Shown here piece after piece: positions 24,401 to 34,658 of a DNA stretch of 64,000 nucleotides (position 1 is its first letter; each line of letters starts with the position of its first letter). Made by a program: the position numbers and the translations under genes. Origin of the DNA: Antedon mediterranea (lineage: Eukaryota; Echinodermata; Crinoidea; Comatulida; Antedonidae); assembly GCF_964355755.1 (NCBI RefSeq), contig NC_092674.1:501001-565000 (forward strand), in the 5' to 3' direction. The notes under the pieces are model-generated. The model searched no databases, was not told the DNA's origin, and saw only the letters and a list, made by a program, of their open reading frames with translations.

Positions 24401-27400
24401 TATATTAAATACACATATTTTCTGATAAATTCATGTGAAGTGCTTAAAATCAGCAAATATGACACATTTTAATATTATAACAAATGCTAGTGATGTTAAT
24501 AAATTACAAAGTTAGTGATCATAAATAGAATTCTTTTACACTTCTATAAAATTTTGTTATTATACAACATATAAATGTAAATTTTTCGAACCATTTCACA
24601 AAAACAACCATTTTACGGTCAATAGTTTTTGAGATTATAGAAATATGTACTACCAGTACAGGTCAAAGGTCAATAAAAATATTTCGGGTCATTTTCTTGA
24701 AAAAGTTCTTATTAGACTGAATAGAAACATATACCTCCAGATTAATTTGAGCCCTATTTAAAGTTTGTCCCAACTATTAGTTACGGAGTTATATGATATG
24801 TAGGTCAAAGGTCAAATATGCAAAAAATCATACTTCCAGCCATTTTTGGACAAACTTTTCCATTAGAACGAATATTAATATGCATCTCCCAAATAATTTG
24901 ACACTAAAATTATTTCATTTAATCTAAGCGTTGCAAAGATATGATCATTTTGTTTTCCATGGGTCAAAACAATCAAATTGAGGTCAGAGGTCAAAGATGA
25001 ATTTTAGAAATTTGACAACATAGGTTTTTATAACCAGCATGATTCAAATATTCATAAAACACAATGTTTACACTTTCCCCATGATCTGCACACGAAGGCA
25101 CTTTTTTTGACATAGGGATCTGGACTACTACCTAAATCCATGTTACTTGTATGAGGCACTAGCAACGTGATCATTTCCCACAACACCAGACCAAATGAGT
25201 ACATATCAGCCTTGTCTGTGATTGGTCCATTTTCAAATGATTCCTTGCAATTCCAGGCCGCCGTCCCTATATATCGATCAATGGGATCCTGAGTGGAAAG
25301 AAAAAAACTTTTAGTTTTTATTTTTAAATCAGTGACTGATTAAAAATAATGATTATCAAGAACATATGAATAGGTAACAACAGGTTTCCTTCCTACATAC
25401 TATGAACAATGGCAAAATCAGCACTGTAGTCATGTTACAAGAGTTGTCAAAACAATATAATTTATCTGATAAAACTCCTATAAAGTAGGAAGCCTTTTAT
25501 CATTTCTCCCCTGACTGAAAAGACAAAGAACATAAACCAGATATTTATGCTGGATAACCCGTAAAAGTATGAATTGAATTACCTCAAGTCCAGTAAGATC
25601 ATCTTTAAGTTTAAGTGAGACTCCAAAGTCACATAATTTAATTGATTCAAAATTGTTAGCAACCAGTACGTTGGCACTTTTTAAGTCTCCGTGGAGCAGC
25701 TTGTGCTGCGTGTGGAGACATCTGAGTGCATTGAGTACAGATACAGCCACTTTGTGCACTTGCTTGGCAGGAAATGAACCTGAATAAAAACCATGTCATA
25801 ACATACATGAACAGTATTTGTAAATTATCAATTAAACAATTATAGTATTATAACAATGACTATTGGATAGAGATTCTTTATATATATATATATATATATT
25901 GCACTGATGCCCGGGCAACACTAGCCCTTTATCAGTGCAAGTGAAGGAATTTGGATAACGTCATAGTATAAAGCTTGCAAGTGCTGCCTGGGTGGACAGG
26001 AATAAAAGAAATATAACAAAGGGAGCCAGGGTGGAGTCTGAATAAGAACGTAGCTTGGTAGATATATATATATATTTAGGCAAATTTCCAAGGATAACCA
26101 TAAGCAAATTCATTCACCATCCTTCTTAATATACATAATATGATGGGACTTGAACCCAGGACTCTTGGATTGGTAGCCAAGCATCATAACCATCAAGCCA
26201 CAACTCCACTATAATAATGACAAGTTAACAAGTCTTACCTTGGTTATTTTCTATTCTTGCTTCAATTAAATCATATAGACTAATTTCACCATTTTCCATT
26301 ATCAGACATGGCACTCCATTTTTGTCTTTTATGTATCCACGGTAACCAACAACATTTGGATGGTTAACTCTCTGAAAATTGTAACCATTTCTAATTAAAA
26401 CAAAAATCTTGGTCACTACAGAATAATTTAATTATTGTATTTAGATTAAATCGATGTTTTTTAATATACAATATGCAGTATCTAAATTTATCTAAGTTTA
26501 TTTTGTATAGTGTATCTTTATTACAACTCTTTACTTGTTTATCTTTATTTTGACTTTATATATTTTGTATGTCGATTGTGCCTGTCATGAATTTCCCCAA
26601 GGACCTAATAAATGAACCTGAATCTCATTAAGTTCTCAAACAAAGATCAATCTTTTTAATATTATACAATGAATTTTAAAGATTACTAATATTAATTTAA
26701 AAAAACTGAGCTGCAGAGATCCATGTGAAGTTGTAATAAAAATGGCTAAAATACCTTCAGAATATCTGCTTCATATTTGAGCCTTTCTTTCACTGTTTCA
26801 GCTGGAACTACAGTTCTTTTCAGAAGTTTTTTGACAGCCCATGGTGATCTTGGTGATCCATCATTTTTTGGGCTCCTATCAACAAATATTATGAAAGAAA
26901 TTGAATTTACCTAGCAGATACAATTCTGGAAATCTCAATGGTCAAGCCTCCAGAGTTAGAAAGAACAAAGAATGTTTCTCAGTCTCCAATTGAGAATTTA
27001 ACTATTTATTTTAAGCAGGAAGAATATGTTTGATTAAAACTTTTTGGTACTATTAATTTTAATAATAATACTGTTCTTGAGAGTCCAATAAAACCATGCT
27101 GACCGGATCACCCCTTTTGAAATAATATGGTGAAAACCCTCCCAATAGCCGACACCTTTGGGCTGACCTAGTATGTCTGGTTTTCCGGAAAGTCTGAATT
27201 AAGAATTTGTTTTTAATGGTAAAAATAAATTTGGGACTCGGTTTGGACCTCATGAAAAGTCTTGTTTTGGGAATGTTCCGGTTTTCAGCAGAGAGTCCGA
27301 TATTGGGAGAGTTGACTGTATTATATATTTTCAACCTACCTTTCATATAAATAGACTGAAACACCTGTGCCCCAGCCAAGCTTCTTCAGGAAGGGAGACG

Positions 27401-27503
27401 GAGGAATGCTGATCATAGGCGAGGCTGACAAGGATCCATTTAATGAGGTCTTGGACTTTCTCTTAAGATTATTAACTGGAGTTGAAAACGCTCCTACAGA
27501 CAT
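21460..27503 (-). CDS. PBK: PBK/TOPK mitotic serine/threonine (MAPKK-like) kinase
   Basis: Six exons (minus): 27503-27340, 26875-26755, 26371-26239, 25779-25583, 25288-25132, 21668-21460; 326 residues (human 322). All introns are GT-AG and in frame. The N-terminus FSTPVNNLKRK keeps the Thr-Pro that in human (T9) is a CDK1 site. SIPPSPFLKKLGWGTGVSVY is the glycine loop, WAVKKLLKR the ATP lysine, HPNVVGYRGYI the alphaC/beta4 link. The catalytic loop is HGDLKSANVLV (HGD, as in human TOPK, not HRD) and the metal site CDFG (human has DVG). Then IGTAAWNCKESFENGPITDK and ADMYSFGLVLWEMITLLVPH. An acidic SDDDDSFDGED and RPSASTALQALQ end the protein. In human it promotes mitosis and cytokinesis and phosphorylates p38/histone H3 in cytosol and nucleus. 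Confidence 0.93.
21714..21840. mobile_element. MITE family A copy (PBK last intron)
   Basis: GAGCTCTGGCTACACTATCA at the left, AAATATGGTAGTGATATGAA inside, and GTCACATAATTTTGTGTAGA at the right. Both termini are eroded. Confidence 0.7.
21966..22830. mobile_element. Probable MITE-like element with ATTTATCAA inverted termini
   Basis: The left end GGGGCCGGATTTATCAAACT and, on the opposite strand at the right end, GGGTTGGCATTTATCAATAT form imperfect inverted termini. Subterminal zones are rich in CTTAAGCAAA / TTTGCTTAAG. It abuts the left border of the 2.3-kb palindrome, so the two insertions may be nested. Confidence 0.5.
22812..25123. repeat. 2.3-kb near-perfect palindrome in PBK last intron
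   Basis: Arms of about 1.15 kb are reverse complements with scattered mismatches. The left edge is CCAGATCCCTATGT and the right edge ACATAGGGATCTGG. The centre near 23960 (TTATTGGATAGATA...TTATCTTTCCAATAA) has almost no spacer. It ends only two bases from the extended donor of PBK exon 5 (donor 25131-25126). No open frame longer than about 66 codons and no transposase are seen. Either a fold-back element or a recent inverted duplication. Confidence 0.93.
25899..25940. other. Hairpin next to an AT microsatellite
   Basis: TTGCACTGAT and ATCAGTGCAA are perfect 10-bp inverted arms around a 22-bp GC-rich loop, directly after (TA)n at 25880-25898. It lies in the intron between PBK exons 3 and 4. 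Confidence 0.6.
26120..26212 (-). mobile_element. tRNA-derived SINE head
   Basis: Minus strand: GTGGCTTGATGGTTATGATG (A-box-like), then CCAATCCAAGAGTCCTGGGT and TCAAGTCCCATCA (B box). No CCA-adjacent acceptor stem pairs well, so a functional tRNA is unlikely. Same family as 14.7 kb. Confidence 0.65.
26515..26625 (+). mobile_element. Possible LINE 3' tail
   Basis: TGTGCCTGTCATGAATTTCC then AAGGACCTAATAAATGAACC resembles the 3' ends of non-LTR retrotransposons. A weaker look-alike lies at about 20.93-21.05 kb. No coding part is present. Confidence 0.3.
27175..27332. repeat. Dispersed repeat family C
   Basis: TCTGGTTTTCCGGAAAGTCT, then TTTTAATGGTAAAAATAAAT and TATTGGGAGAGTTGACTGTA. A parallel copy is at 62305-62450. 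Lies in PBK intron 1. Confidence 0.6.
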
Positions 27504-27775
27504 CTTACATCACTTTGTATAATCAATTTTAATATTTGTTTAAAAAAAAACATTGATTTTACAAAAAAATCAACACAATTGACAATGACATTGACAATAA
27601 ATGTGTGTGATATTTTATATTTTTTATGTACGCCTACAAAAAAAGAATTCTTATGCAATTTCAAATTGTGCAAGTTTCAAATTATGCAAGCCTACTAGGC
27701 CTAGGCTACCCCTTCCTTATACAAGCTCGGCTAGGCCTATACTACTACCAGCTCCTAGCATTCCTACCGGGTGCT

Positions 27776-30126
27776 GGTCAACCCGTACCCAAACCAACCC
27801 GTACCCATGCCAACTCGTACCCAACTTGGCTAACCCGTACCCAAATAATTGGTCAACTCGTACCCACTTTGGCTAACCCGTACCCAAACCAACCCGTACC
27901 CATGCCAACTCGTACCTAAATATTTGGCTTACTCGTACCCAAGTATTTGGCTTACTCGTACCCATTTTTTGGCTTACCCGTACCCATTTTTGGCTTACTC
28001 GTACCCATTATTTGGCCTACTCGTACCCAATTTGAATAATTACTTGTAATGATTTGATCGGCGTAAAACTAGTGGTATGCTTTTGCCGTATGAATATTTT
28101 TATATTTAAATTGTTTTTTTATTTTACATACAGGTCTCGGTGAAATGTGTGCTAATAAAAATGACCATTGATTTGATTGTAGACTTCGTTTAATTAGGCA
28201 TATATTTGTTAACATTTATTTAAATCTAGTATTATAGTTTTATAAACGTATGTTTGATGTGTCTTTTTTATTTACGTAAGAGAACATTAATTAATAAAAA
28301 AATATTTTAACTGTTGTATAGTTAGTATTACAATTCAATTAAGCCCAGGTAAAGTACCAACAACGTATAATTTTATACTTATCAATTTTTATTCTTTTAT
28401 TTTATTCTAATTATCTTCCCTGATTACATTCGATCAAGTAATTATTTCTATTGTATTTGGTATATTTAAAATTGGTTGAATTAACAACACCCTGTTTTAA
28501 GCGAAAAGCCTGCCGGGCTATGGGGTCGAATTACTCGTAGATTTCGTGTTACGTGTTTTTTCTGACCGGGATTAACCTTTTATTATAAAAAACACGCATT
28601 TATAGGGCCGGCGTCAAAGAGACGACTTAGTAATGACGTATGATCATTTTCCATATATTTTATTTATTAATAATTCAGTGAAATGATCATATACACGTAC
28701 TGTCGTACTGTAGCCTAAGGCAATTAAACATTTTGGCAGATTTTCTTCTATAACAGCTACGTGTTTTTGCTGAATGGGGATTCCTCTTTATTATTAAAAA
28801 AAAAAAACGCATTTGTACGGGTCCATTTGTAGTGTGTCCAAAAATAGCAACGCAATGTGGCGTATGATCGTTTTCTATTTATTTTTTTTCTTAAATAATT
28901 CAGTAAAATTATCTGTTTGTTTACGGTAATTAAACATTTTTGGTAGATGTTTCCTCAATAACTTACAGCTACGTGTTTTTGCTGACGAGGGATTCCCTTT
29001 TTTAAAAAAAAATACGCATTCTATAATGTGTCAAATAAGACAAATGAAATGAACTACGATCGTTTTTCCATGGCAACGGATGTCGTCTTATTTACTAAAA
29101 TAATATAAACCTTCTGAAGGCCTACCTACACGTGTCTGAGTTCTTACGTATCTGTCAGCGATAAGATGATTTTTTTAAGTTTTAGTAGTATTTATTTCGG
29201 TTTTTAGTCATAATAATACAGTAATAATCATTATAAAATGAAAACGTAATAACAGCAAATGTCGTCGTTTGTAATTAAATGTTAAATTATTGGAGGTTAG
29301 TACAGTAGTTACCTTTTATTATTACTCTCACATCCGTCATTGTATACTAGATAAACGGCAATAATCTAATCTACTACTAAATGCTCATAGCAGCAATGAG
29401 GCTGGTATCCACTTAAATAGTTTCGTGATTTTAAAATACGAGTGACTATTTAAAAATGTATTAAATATTTTCGAAATGTTAAAACAGTTTAATATTTTCC
29501 AAAACTTGCAAAACAAAACAACAAAAACCATTCGTTTTAAAACGATTTTCAAAAAGCACATTACTTCATTATCTGTAAAATAAAATGAAAATACAAATTA
29601 TGTATAAAAGATATTCATGTTTACTTTTAATAATTCAAGTTTTCATCATCACAGACTAGTGGGTATTTCAATTTCCGTGTACTACTATTCGTAGAAAATA
29701 ATAGATTAATAACTCATAAATGAAAAAAAAATAGAATGCAGCACAGCCGACCACTGACATCTTCCACAGTACAGAGCCATATAAAACAGCGCCCTCAAGT
29801 ATTAACTTTACCAAATACGACGTACGCAAATACGATGAAAGCTGTGCTTTTTACGTACGAGTCTGTACATATTATTATACATTTTAGGTCAATAGTTTTT
29901 GCCATTATAATATCGAACATATGATTGGTATCTAAAAATTTAATAAAACTGGGTTTAAATGTAATATAAATATACTTTAAATAGCATTAAACTTGGGTAC
30001 GGGCCAGTCAATGATGGGTACGGGTCAGCCAATGATGGGTACGGGTCAGCCAAAATTTTGGGTACGAGTAAGCCAAAATTTGGGTACGAGTTGGTGGGTA
30101 CGAGTTGGCATGGGTACGGGTTGACC
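27776..30126. mobile_element. Probable non-autonomous DNA element with GGTACGGGT-rich inverted ends
   Basis: The left end begins GGTCAACCCGTACCCAAACC and the right end finishes GGGTACGGGTTGACC. Both ends consist of many irregular ACCCGTACCC / GGGTACGGGT units (27776-28030 and 29994-30126) in opposite orientation. The 1.95-kb interior has no gene. Inside, three diverged units of about 230 bp (28530-29075) share CTACGTGTTTTTGCTGA and GTATGATCATTTTCC motifs. It sits upstream of PBK. A target-site duplication could not be identified. Confidence 0.6.
28530..29075. repeat. Three diverged tandem units of about 230 bp
   Basis: Each unit has ACGTGTTTTTNCTGA, a T/A-rich run, an ACGCATT word, then ATGATCRTTTTCYAT and TAATTCAGTRAAATKATC. 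They lie inside the element at 27.8-30.1 kb. Confidence 0.55.
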
Positions 30127-30683
30127 TGTATTCGTGCAGTCCTACTAGGCCTAGCCTAGGCTAGGCCTACTTACAGGCCGGCCGCGTACCACACTGTCTC
30201 TGTAGGGCCTAGCTAGGCCTAGTAGTTAGTGGGCTTGGATCTTGGGATTCTTGGCCTAGGTATTTAATTCTTGGAATGAAATATAGAGTACTTGGCCTAG
30301 CCTACAAATTGTTCATGACCTTCAAGGCCCTACCTTTAATGTTTTTTCAGTTCCGACGACTTGCATTTATTCTCGAATAATAATTTCATTCAAAAGTCCC
30401 ACGGTTTTTTCATGTATGGAACGTCATTCGTGCCTTACGCAATATCGTTTACTCCATCCATTGTTTTTTCTTGGTCGATTGTGTAGGCGTGAATTTTTGA
30501 AAAAAGGGCAAATATTACCATCGACCTAAATTAAATGTTTTATTATTAATACTATCAATAAATATATTTATTATAGCTAATTCTTCAGTGAAACATCATC
30601 ACTAAAAGAAATATTGACGCGCGCACTCAAACGTTGATGACCGCACGACTTTAGTACGCGCTTGTCAGATTGCAGTTAATAAA

Positions 30684-31568
30684 TTAAGAAAATGGTGTTA
30701 TTCTTAAACTTCTTCGGCAAATGACAGGAACTACATTCAATGATTTTCTAAAATCGGAGAGATGAAGCCAGTATATGATAGGATTTGCTAATGAGTTGGT
30801 ATGTGTAAATGAAAAAGTTAAGATGCTACTGAAAGCTAATTTGCTCGAGATTTCAGTACAATCAATGAAATATATAATTGCGGTACAAATCATATGAGGG
30901 CTCCATGCTACTGCAATCATTCCGATAATTATGCTGAATGTTTTCGACATTTTCTTAAAATCTTGGACTTCGTTTGTAGATAAAGGCACATTAGTACGAT
31001 TTGCTTTAAGCTCTCTATATATATTATAGTACAACCATTCAGTGGCCATGATTGGTAATATTAACAGATTAGTAAAGATAAAATATCCAGTTACAGTATG
31101 TCCTCTTGTAAAGTTAAAGATGATACTCAATACCAATGATAAGGTTACAATTAAAAAGCTTGTGATGACGTAACGTCTAGTGGTAACGATCACGTGGTAT
31201 CTCAAAGGGGCCCATGTCAGTGCAATGGAACGGTCAACACCGATGGCAGCTATCGTTACCAATGATGCAATCATCAGACCACCGGTTACAGAAACTGAAA
31301 GTCTAAGTAAAAAAATATCAGGATAATAAAAAAATAGCGAAGTGGGTAGCATTGAAATACTACCCATTCCATCAACAATCGCTAAAAGGCATATGAAGAT
31401 ATTCCTAGTCTTACGAAGTCTAGAACTGAAACAAAACAGTGATACTACCAATATGTTTACAAGAAACGACGAGATACACAATAGAAAAATAAAAGTCTGT
31501 AACGTTTTCATGTCAGATTTGGTTAACTGTTTCCAATATTCATCTACTACACAGTGGTTGCTCATCAT
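30684..31568 (-). CDS. Rhodopsin-class GPCR, lineage-expanded family, member 1
   Basis: Intronless, 294 residues, seven hydrophobic segments. TM1 has FLVNILVV (N1.50), TM2 LLAIVDGMGS (D2.50), the TM3 end AAIGVDRSIALTWAPLRYHV (DRS in place of DRY), TM6 AWSPH (CWxP position) and TM7 NSLANPIIYWLHLSDFRKSL (NPxxY then helix 8). The usual TM3 cysteine and a cysteine in the short extracellular loop 2 are missing, as in the MECA group (melanocortin, EDG, cannabinoid, adenosine receptors). The AVDRS...LKY stretch also recalls melanocortin receptors. The short N-terminus has no signal peptide. The start codon lies about 50 bases from a 40-bp repeat array. The ligand is unknown. Tandem arrangement and rapid duplication suggest a chemosensory role (inference). 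Confidence 0.85.
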   Translation of the reverse strand: MMSNHCVVDEYWKQLTKSDMKTLQTFIFLLCISSFLVNILVVSLFCFSSRLRKTRNIFICLLAIVDGMGSISMLPTSLFFYYPDIFLLRLSVSVTGGLMIASLVTIAAIGVDRSIALTWAPLRYHVIVTTRRYVITSFLIVTLSLVLSIIFNFTRGHTVTGYFIFTNLLILPIMATEWLYYNIYRELKANRTNVPLSTNEVQDFKKMSKTFSIIIGMIAVAWSPHMICTAIIYFIDCTEISSKLAFSSILTFSFTHTNSLANPIIYWLHLSDFRKSLNVVPVICRRSLRITPFS

Positions 31569-31616
31569 GCTACAGAAATGTTCTTTCGAAAATGCAGGAG
31601 TTTATACTGCTTGCAA

Positions 31617-32165
31617 CAACAACCGCTAATGTAGAAAACGCCAGCTAATGTCGCCGAAACAATCGCTAATGTAGAAAACGCCAGCTAATATCGACGAAAC
31701 AACCGCTGATTTAGAAAACGCCAGCTAATGTCGAAACAACCGCTAATGTAGAAAACGCCAGCTAATATCGACGAAACAATCGCTAATGTAGAAACCGCCA
31801 GCTAATGTCGACGAAACAATCGCTAATGTAGAAACCGCCAGCTAATATCGACGAAACAACCGCTGATTTAGAAAACGCCAGCTAAGTCGAAACAACCGCT
31901 AATGTAGAAAACGCCAGCTAATATCGACGAAACAACCGCTAATGTAGAAAACGCCAGCTAATGTCGAAACAACCGCTAATGTAGAAAACGCCAGCTAATA
32001 TCGTCGAAACAACCGCTAATGTAGAAAACCCCAGCTAATGTCGAAACAACCGCTAATGTAGAACAATCCACCATCGCTAATGTAGTAAAACCTCCAAAAG
32101 CTTATGTAGTAAATGCAAAATCAACACCAGCTAATGTAGAAACGGTCAACAGCTAATGTTGTAAC
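31617..32165. repeat. 40-bp minisatellite upstream of GPCR member 1
   Basis: The unit CAACCGCTAATGTAGAAAAC then GCCAGCTAATATCGACGAAA occurs about 12 times, with 37-bp variants lacking CGA and decaying copies to 32160. It begins about 50 bp upstream of the start codon at 31568, so it occupies the promoter/5' UTR position. Confidence 0.93.
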
Positions 32166-32845
32166 GATAATTGCCCAGCCCAGGCTACATCTACATTGAT
32201 CTTTTAAATAACTGTTTTTCGAGCTCCGTATTTTGAGCCAATATCAATACTACGAATGTTTACATAGAAGCAATTCTAATTCTTCCAATTTATTCATAAC
32301 GTCAATCATTATGTACGTCACTTTTATTGGACACGAATTCGATACAATTAGTTATTAATGAAAATGATTGAACTGTTTGTCAAGAAATCAATATTATAGA
32401 GGAATATTATATTTTTGAAATTTGATTGATGTCAATATTATAATGAGGACTGACAAGCGATTAGTTTATTATGGTACTCAATTTCTTAGACACTTTCTTT
32501 GATGTATCAAATGAACCCATATAAACAAACTTGCTCAAAAGTACTAATGTTTTAATATCCTTACCGACTTGTGGTTTATCAATTGAAATCAATATCTGTA
32601 AATAATCTAGGCCATTACCTATTATTTCAGGTTTTGAAATTTCATCATAATAGTTAAAGAAAACAAATTAAAAGCATGCGCGTTCAAATCCTGATAAAAA
32701 CGACACGGCTTAAATGTGAAGTCATTGATCTATAGGCCTAAGTTAATTTAAATTAGTCAACAAAATACTTTTCAAAAAAGAAATTGTTTCTCGTTGACAA
32801 AAGTTATTAAATTAAAAAGAAACATTCAATTACCAATTATAGTCA

Positions 32846-33730
32846 CTATTCTTCAAACGGTACAATTCGTTGATTTCCTCGTTGACAGATACCAATATTG
32901 CGAATCTGGTCATTAAACGCTTTTCGAAAGTCTGAAAGATGAAACCAATATATAACCGGATTCACTAGCGAGTTTATAACCATACCCACATAAGTTATGC
33001 TAAAACTGAAATGCAGTATTGTTGTATTTGATTCCCAATCAAGTATTTTGTACAGCACTGAAACAGCCGTAAATGGTAACCATGTTAGGACAAATACTCC
33101 TATAATTATACAAAATGCTTTGAAAAGACGGTTGAATTCGTCGATATCGTTTGAAAAAGACTGTATGTTTGAACGTTGATGTCGAAGTTTTCTGTAGATA
33201 TTTACATATAAATATATTGTGATAAATATTGGTGAAAATGAAGTAATAAGGAGTATAAAAATAAGTGATTTAAGGTTTAAGAGATACGCAAAAATCATGG
33301 TTCCGAACGACAATATTACAATCAAACAACACGTAATGATATAGCGTCGGGTTGTGGCAATAGAACCATACTTTAAAGGTGCCCATACAAGGGCTATTGA
33401 ACGATCAACAGCAATTGCCGAAATTGTTACTATAGACGCTAGCATTATAGCATCACATAGGCACATCAATGATAATGATACATTCGTGTAATAGCCCATC
33501 GTAAAGAAGTTAGGAACCATAAATATGCTCATTAAAGCGTCTAAAATCGCCAGTAGACCTATAAAAACATGTCGCACTTTTTGCAAACGCCTGTTTAAAA
33601 AAATGAGTATCACAACCAAAGTGTTTGCTAAAAATGACAAAGTACACAGTACGGAAAGAATCACTGGTATGAAGATAGTGTAAAAAAAACTTGAATAAGC
33701 TTCGAACGAACTAGTATTACTGCAATCCAT
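32846..33730 (-). CDS. Rhodopsin-class GPCR, member 2
   Basis: Intronless, 294 residues. The N-terminus MDCSNTSSFEAYSS has an N-glycosylation site (NTS). TM1 FLANTLVVIL, TM2 LLAILDALMS, TM3 CLCDAIMLAS then AIAVDRSIALVWAPLKYGSI, the TM5 end LYVNIYRKLRHQRSN, TM6 FVLTWLPFTAV, TM7 NSLVNPVIYWFHLSDFRKAF. The C-tail ends GNQRIVPFEE. Extracellular loop 2 is very short. About 85-90% similar by eye to members 3 and 4. The strongest differences from them are in TM4-TM5 and the loop before TM7. Confidence 0.88.
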   Translation of the reverse strand: MDCSNTSSFEAYSSFFYTIFIPVILSVLCTLSFLANTLVVILIFLNRRLQKVRHVFIGLLAILDALMSIFMVPNFFTMGYYTNVSLSLMCLCDAIMLASIVTISAIAVDRSIALVWAPLKYGSIATTRRYIITCCLIVILSFGTMIFAYLLNLKSLIFILLITSFSPIFITIYLYVNIYRKLRHQRSNIQSFSNDIDEFNRLFKAFCIIIGVFVLTWLPFTAVSVLYKILDWESNTTILHFSFSITYVGMVINSLVNPVIYWFHLSDFRKAFNDQIRNIGICQRGNQRIVPFEE

Positions 33731-34016
33731 TTTCAGTTTCGCTTTCTGTTTTTGAATATACAGTTGTAAAAAGTTTCTCTTTATCTTCCAAGCACTTGTT
33801 CAGTTGTGTGCTCGCCGCCGGAGAGATATTACATTAAGTTATACAGATCCAGACGTTTTCATCAAATTCATTTTTTTAAACTGAGGATTATGTTTAAATT
33901 ATGAGTGACATGTCGGATATTAAAATCAATACGTACAACTTACAATCCACGGACACTCTGTACTGTCTCAGATATGCACGCTATGCATCTTTCAACAAAC
34001 AATTGTTGCAAGTTTC

Positions 34017-34330
34017 CATTTTGTTAGTTTCAACACAACACTAAAAGTACGATACTACACGTTTTAGAACTGTCAATAGTTATTTCGTCACAATAGTAGG
34101 TCTACAGAATATCCAACTTCTCATGAACCGGTAAAATGGTGATGTTGCAGTCTGTCAGATGTACCTAAGTCATTTGACTTTACTGAAATACTTTCTTAAA
34201 TTATTACTTAATTAATACAGATCATTTCCTTGTGGGATCCACAGCACAATGTAGAACGATGATTCTGCTGAGCTTAACGAACACCACGGTAATTTGAAAG
34301 GTTCGTAAATACATTCTGTTTACATCTCTA
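34017..34330 (-). pseudogene. Orphan promoter and first codons of a GPCR (member-5 type)
   Basis: The minus strand from 34019 reads ATG GAA ACT TGC AAC AAT TGT and stops within twelve codons. The sequence upstream of this ATG (34020-34330) is nearly identical to that upstream of the member-5 gene (39338-39650), whose CDS begins ATG GAA AGT TGC AAC. A member-5-like gene therefore appears to have lost its body here, keeping start codon and promoter. Confidence 0.7.
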
Positions 34331-34658
34331 AACTTACTTGCACGAAATCGTATTCTTTTTTGCAAACTCTGACCGATTTGTGGGTCATCAAAATCAATAT
34401 CTGTAAATTATCTAGGCCCTACCTATTATTTCAGGTTTTCACCAATTCCATCATATATGAGGTTCCTATGGCAACACATTAGAGAACAATTTAAAAGCGC
34501 GTTTAAATCCTGATAAAAACGACACGGCTTATTTACGCGTGTCACGTCATTAAGCTAACTTCATTTTAATAATAGTCCACAAAATGCCCTTTAAATCTAT
34601 CTAACAAGACATAATTTATTAAATTAAAGAAAAAGTGAATTACCAATTACTATAGTAA

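Larger units (their letters stand above)
32560..34330 (-). repeat. Tandem segmental duplication unit A (contains GPCR member 2)
   Basis: The whole stretch, coding and flanks, is repeated at about 34370-36140 (unit B), and largely at about 36170-37520 (unit C). CDS starts are 1816 and 1811 bp apart. Flank markers include ATCTAGGCCNTACCTATT downstream and CAGATATGCACGCTATGCAT upstream. Confidence 0.9.

Noticed and set aside
26120-26212. Functional tRNA gene
   Set aside because: A- and B-box words are present, but acceptor-stem pairing is poor and similar copies with tails exist at 13.5 and 14.7 kb, fitting a tRNA-derived SINE.
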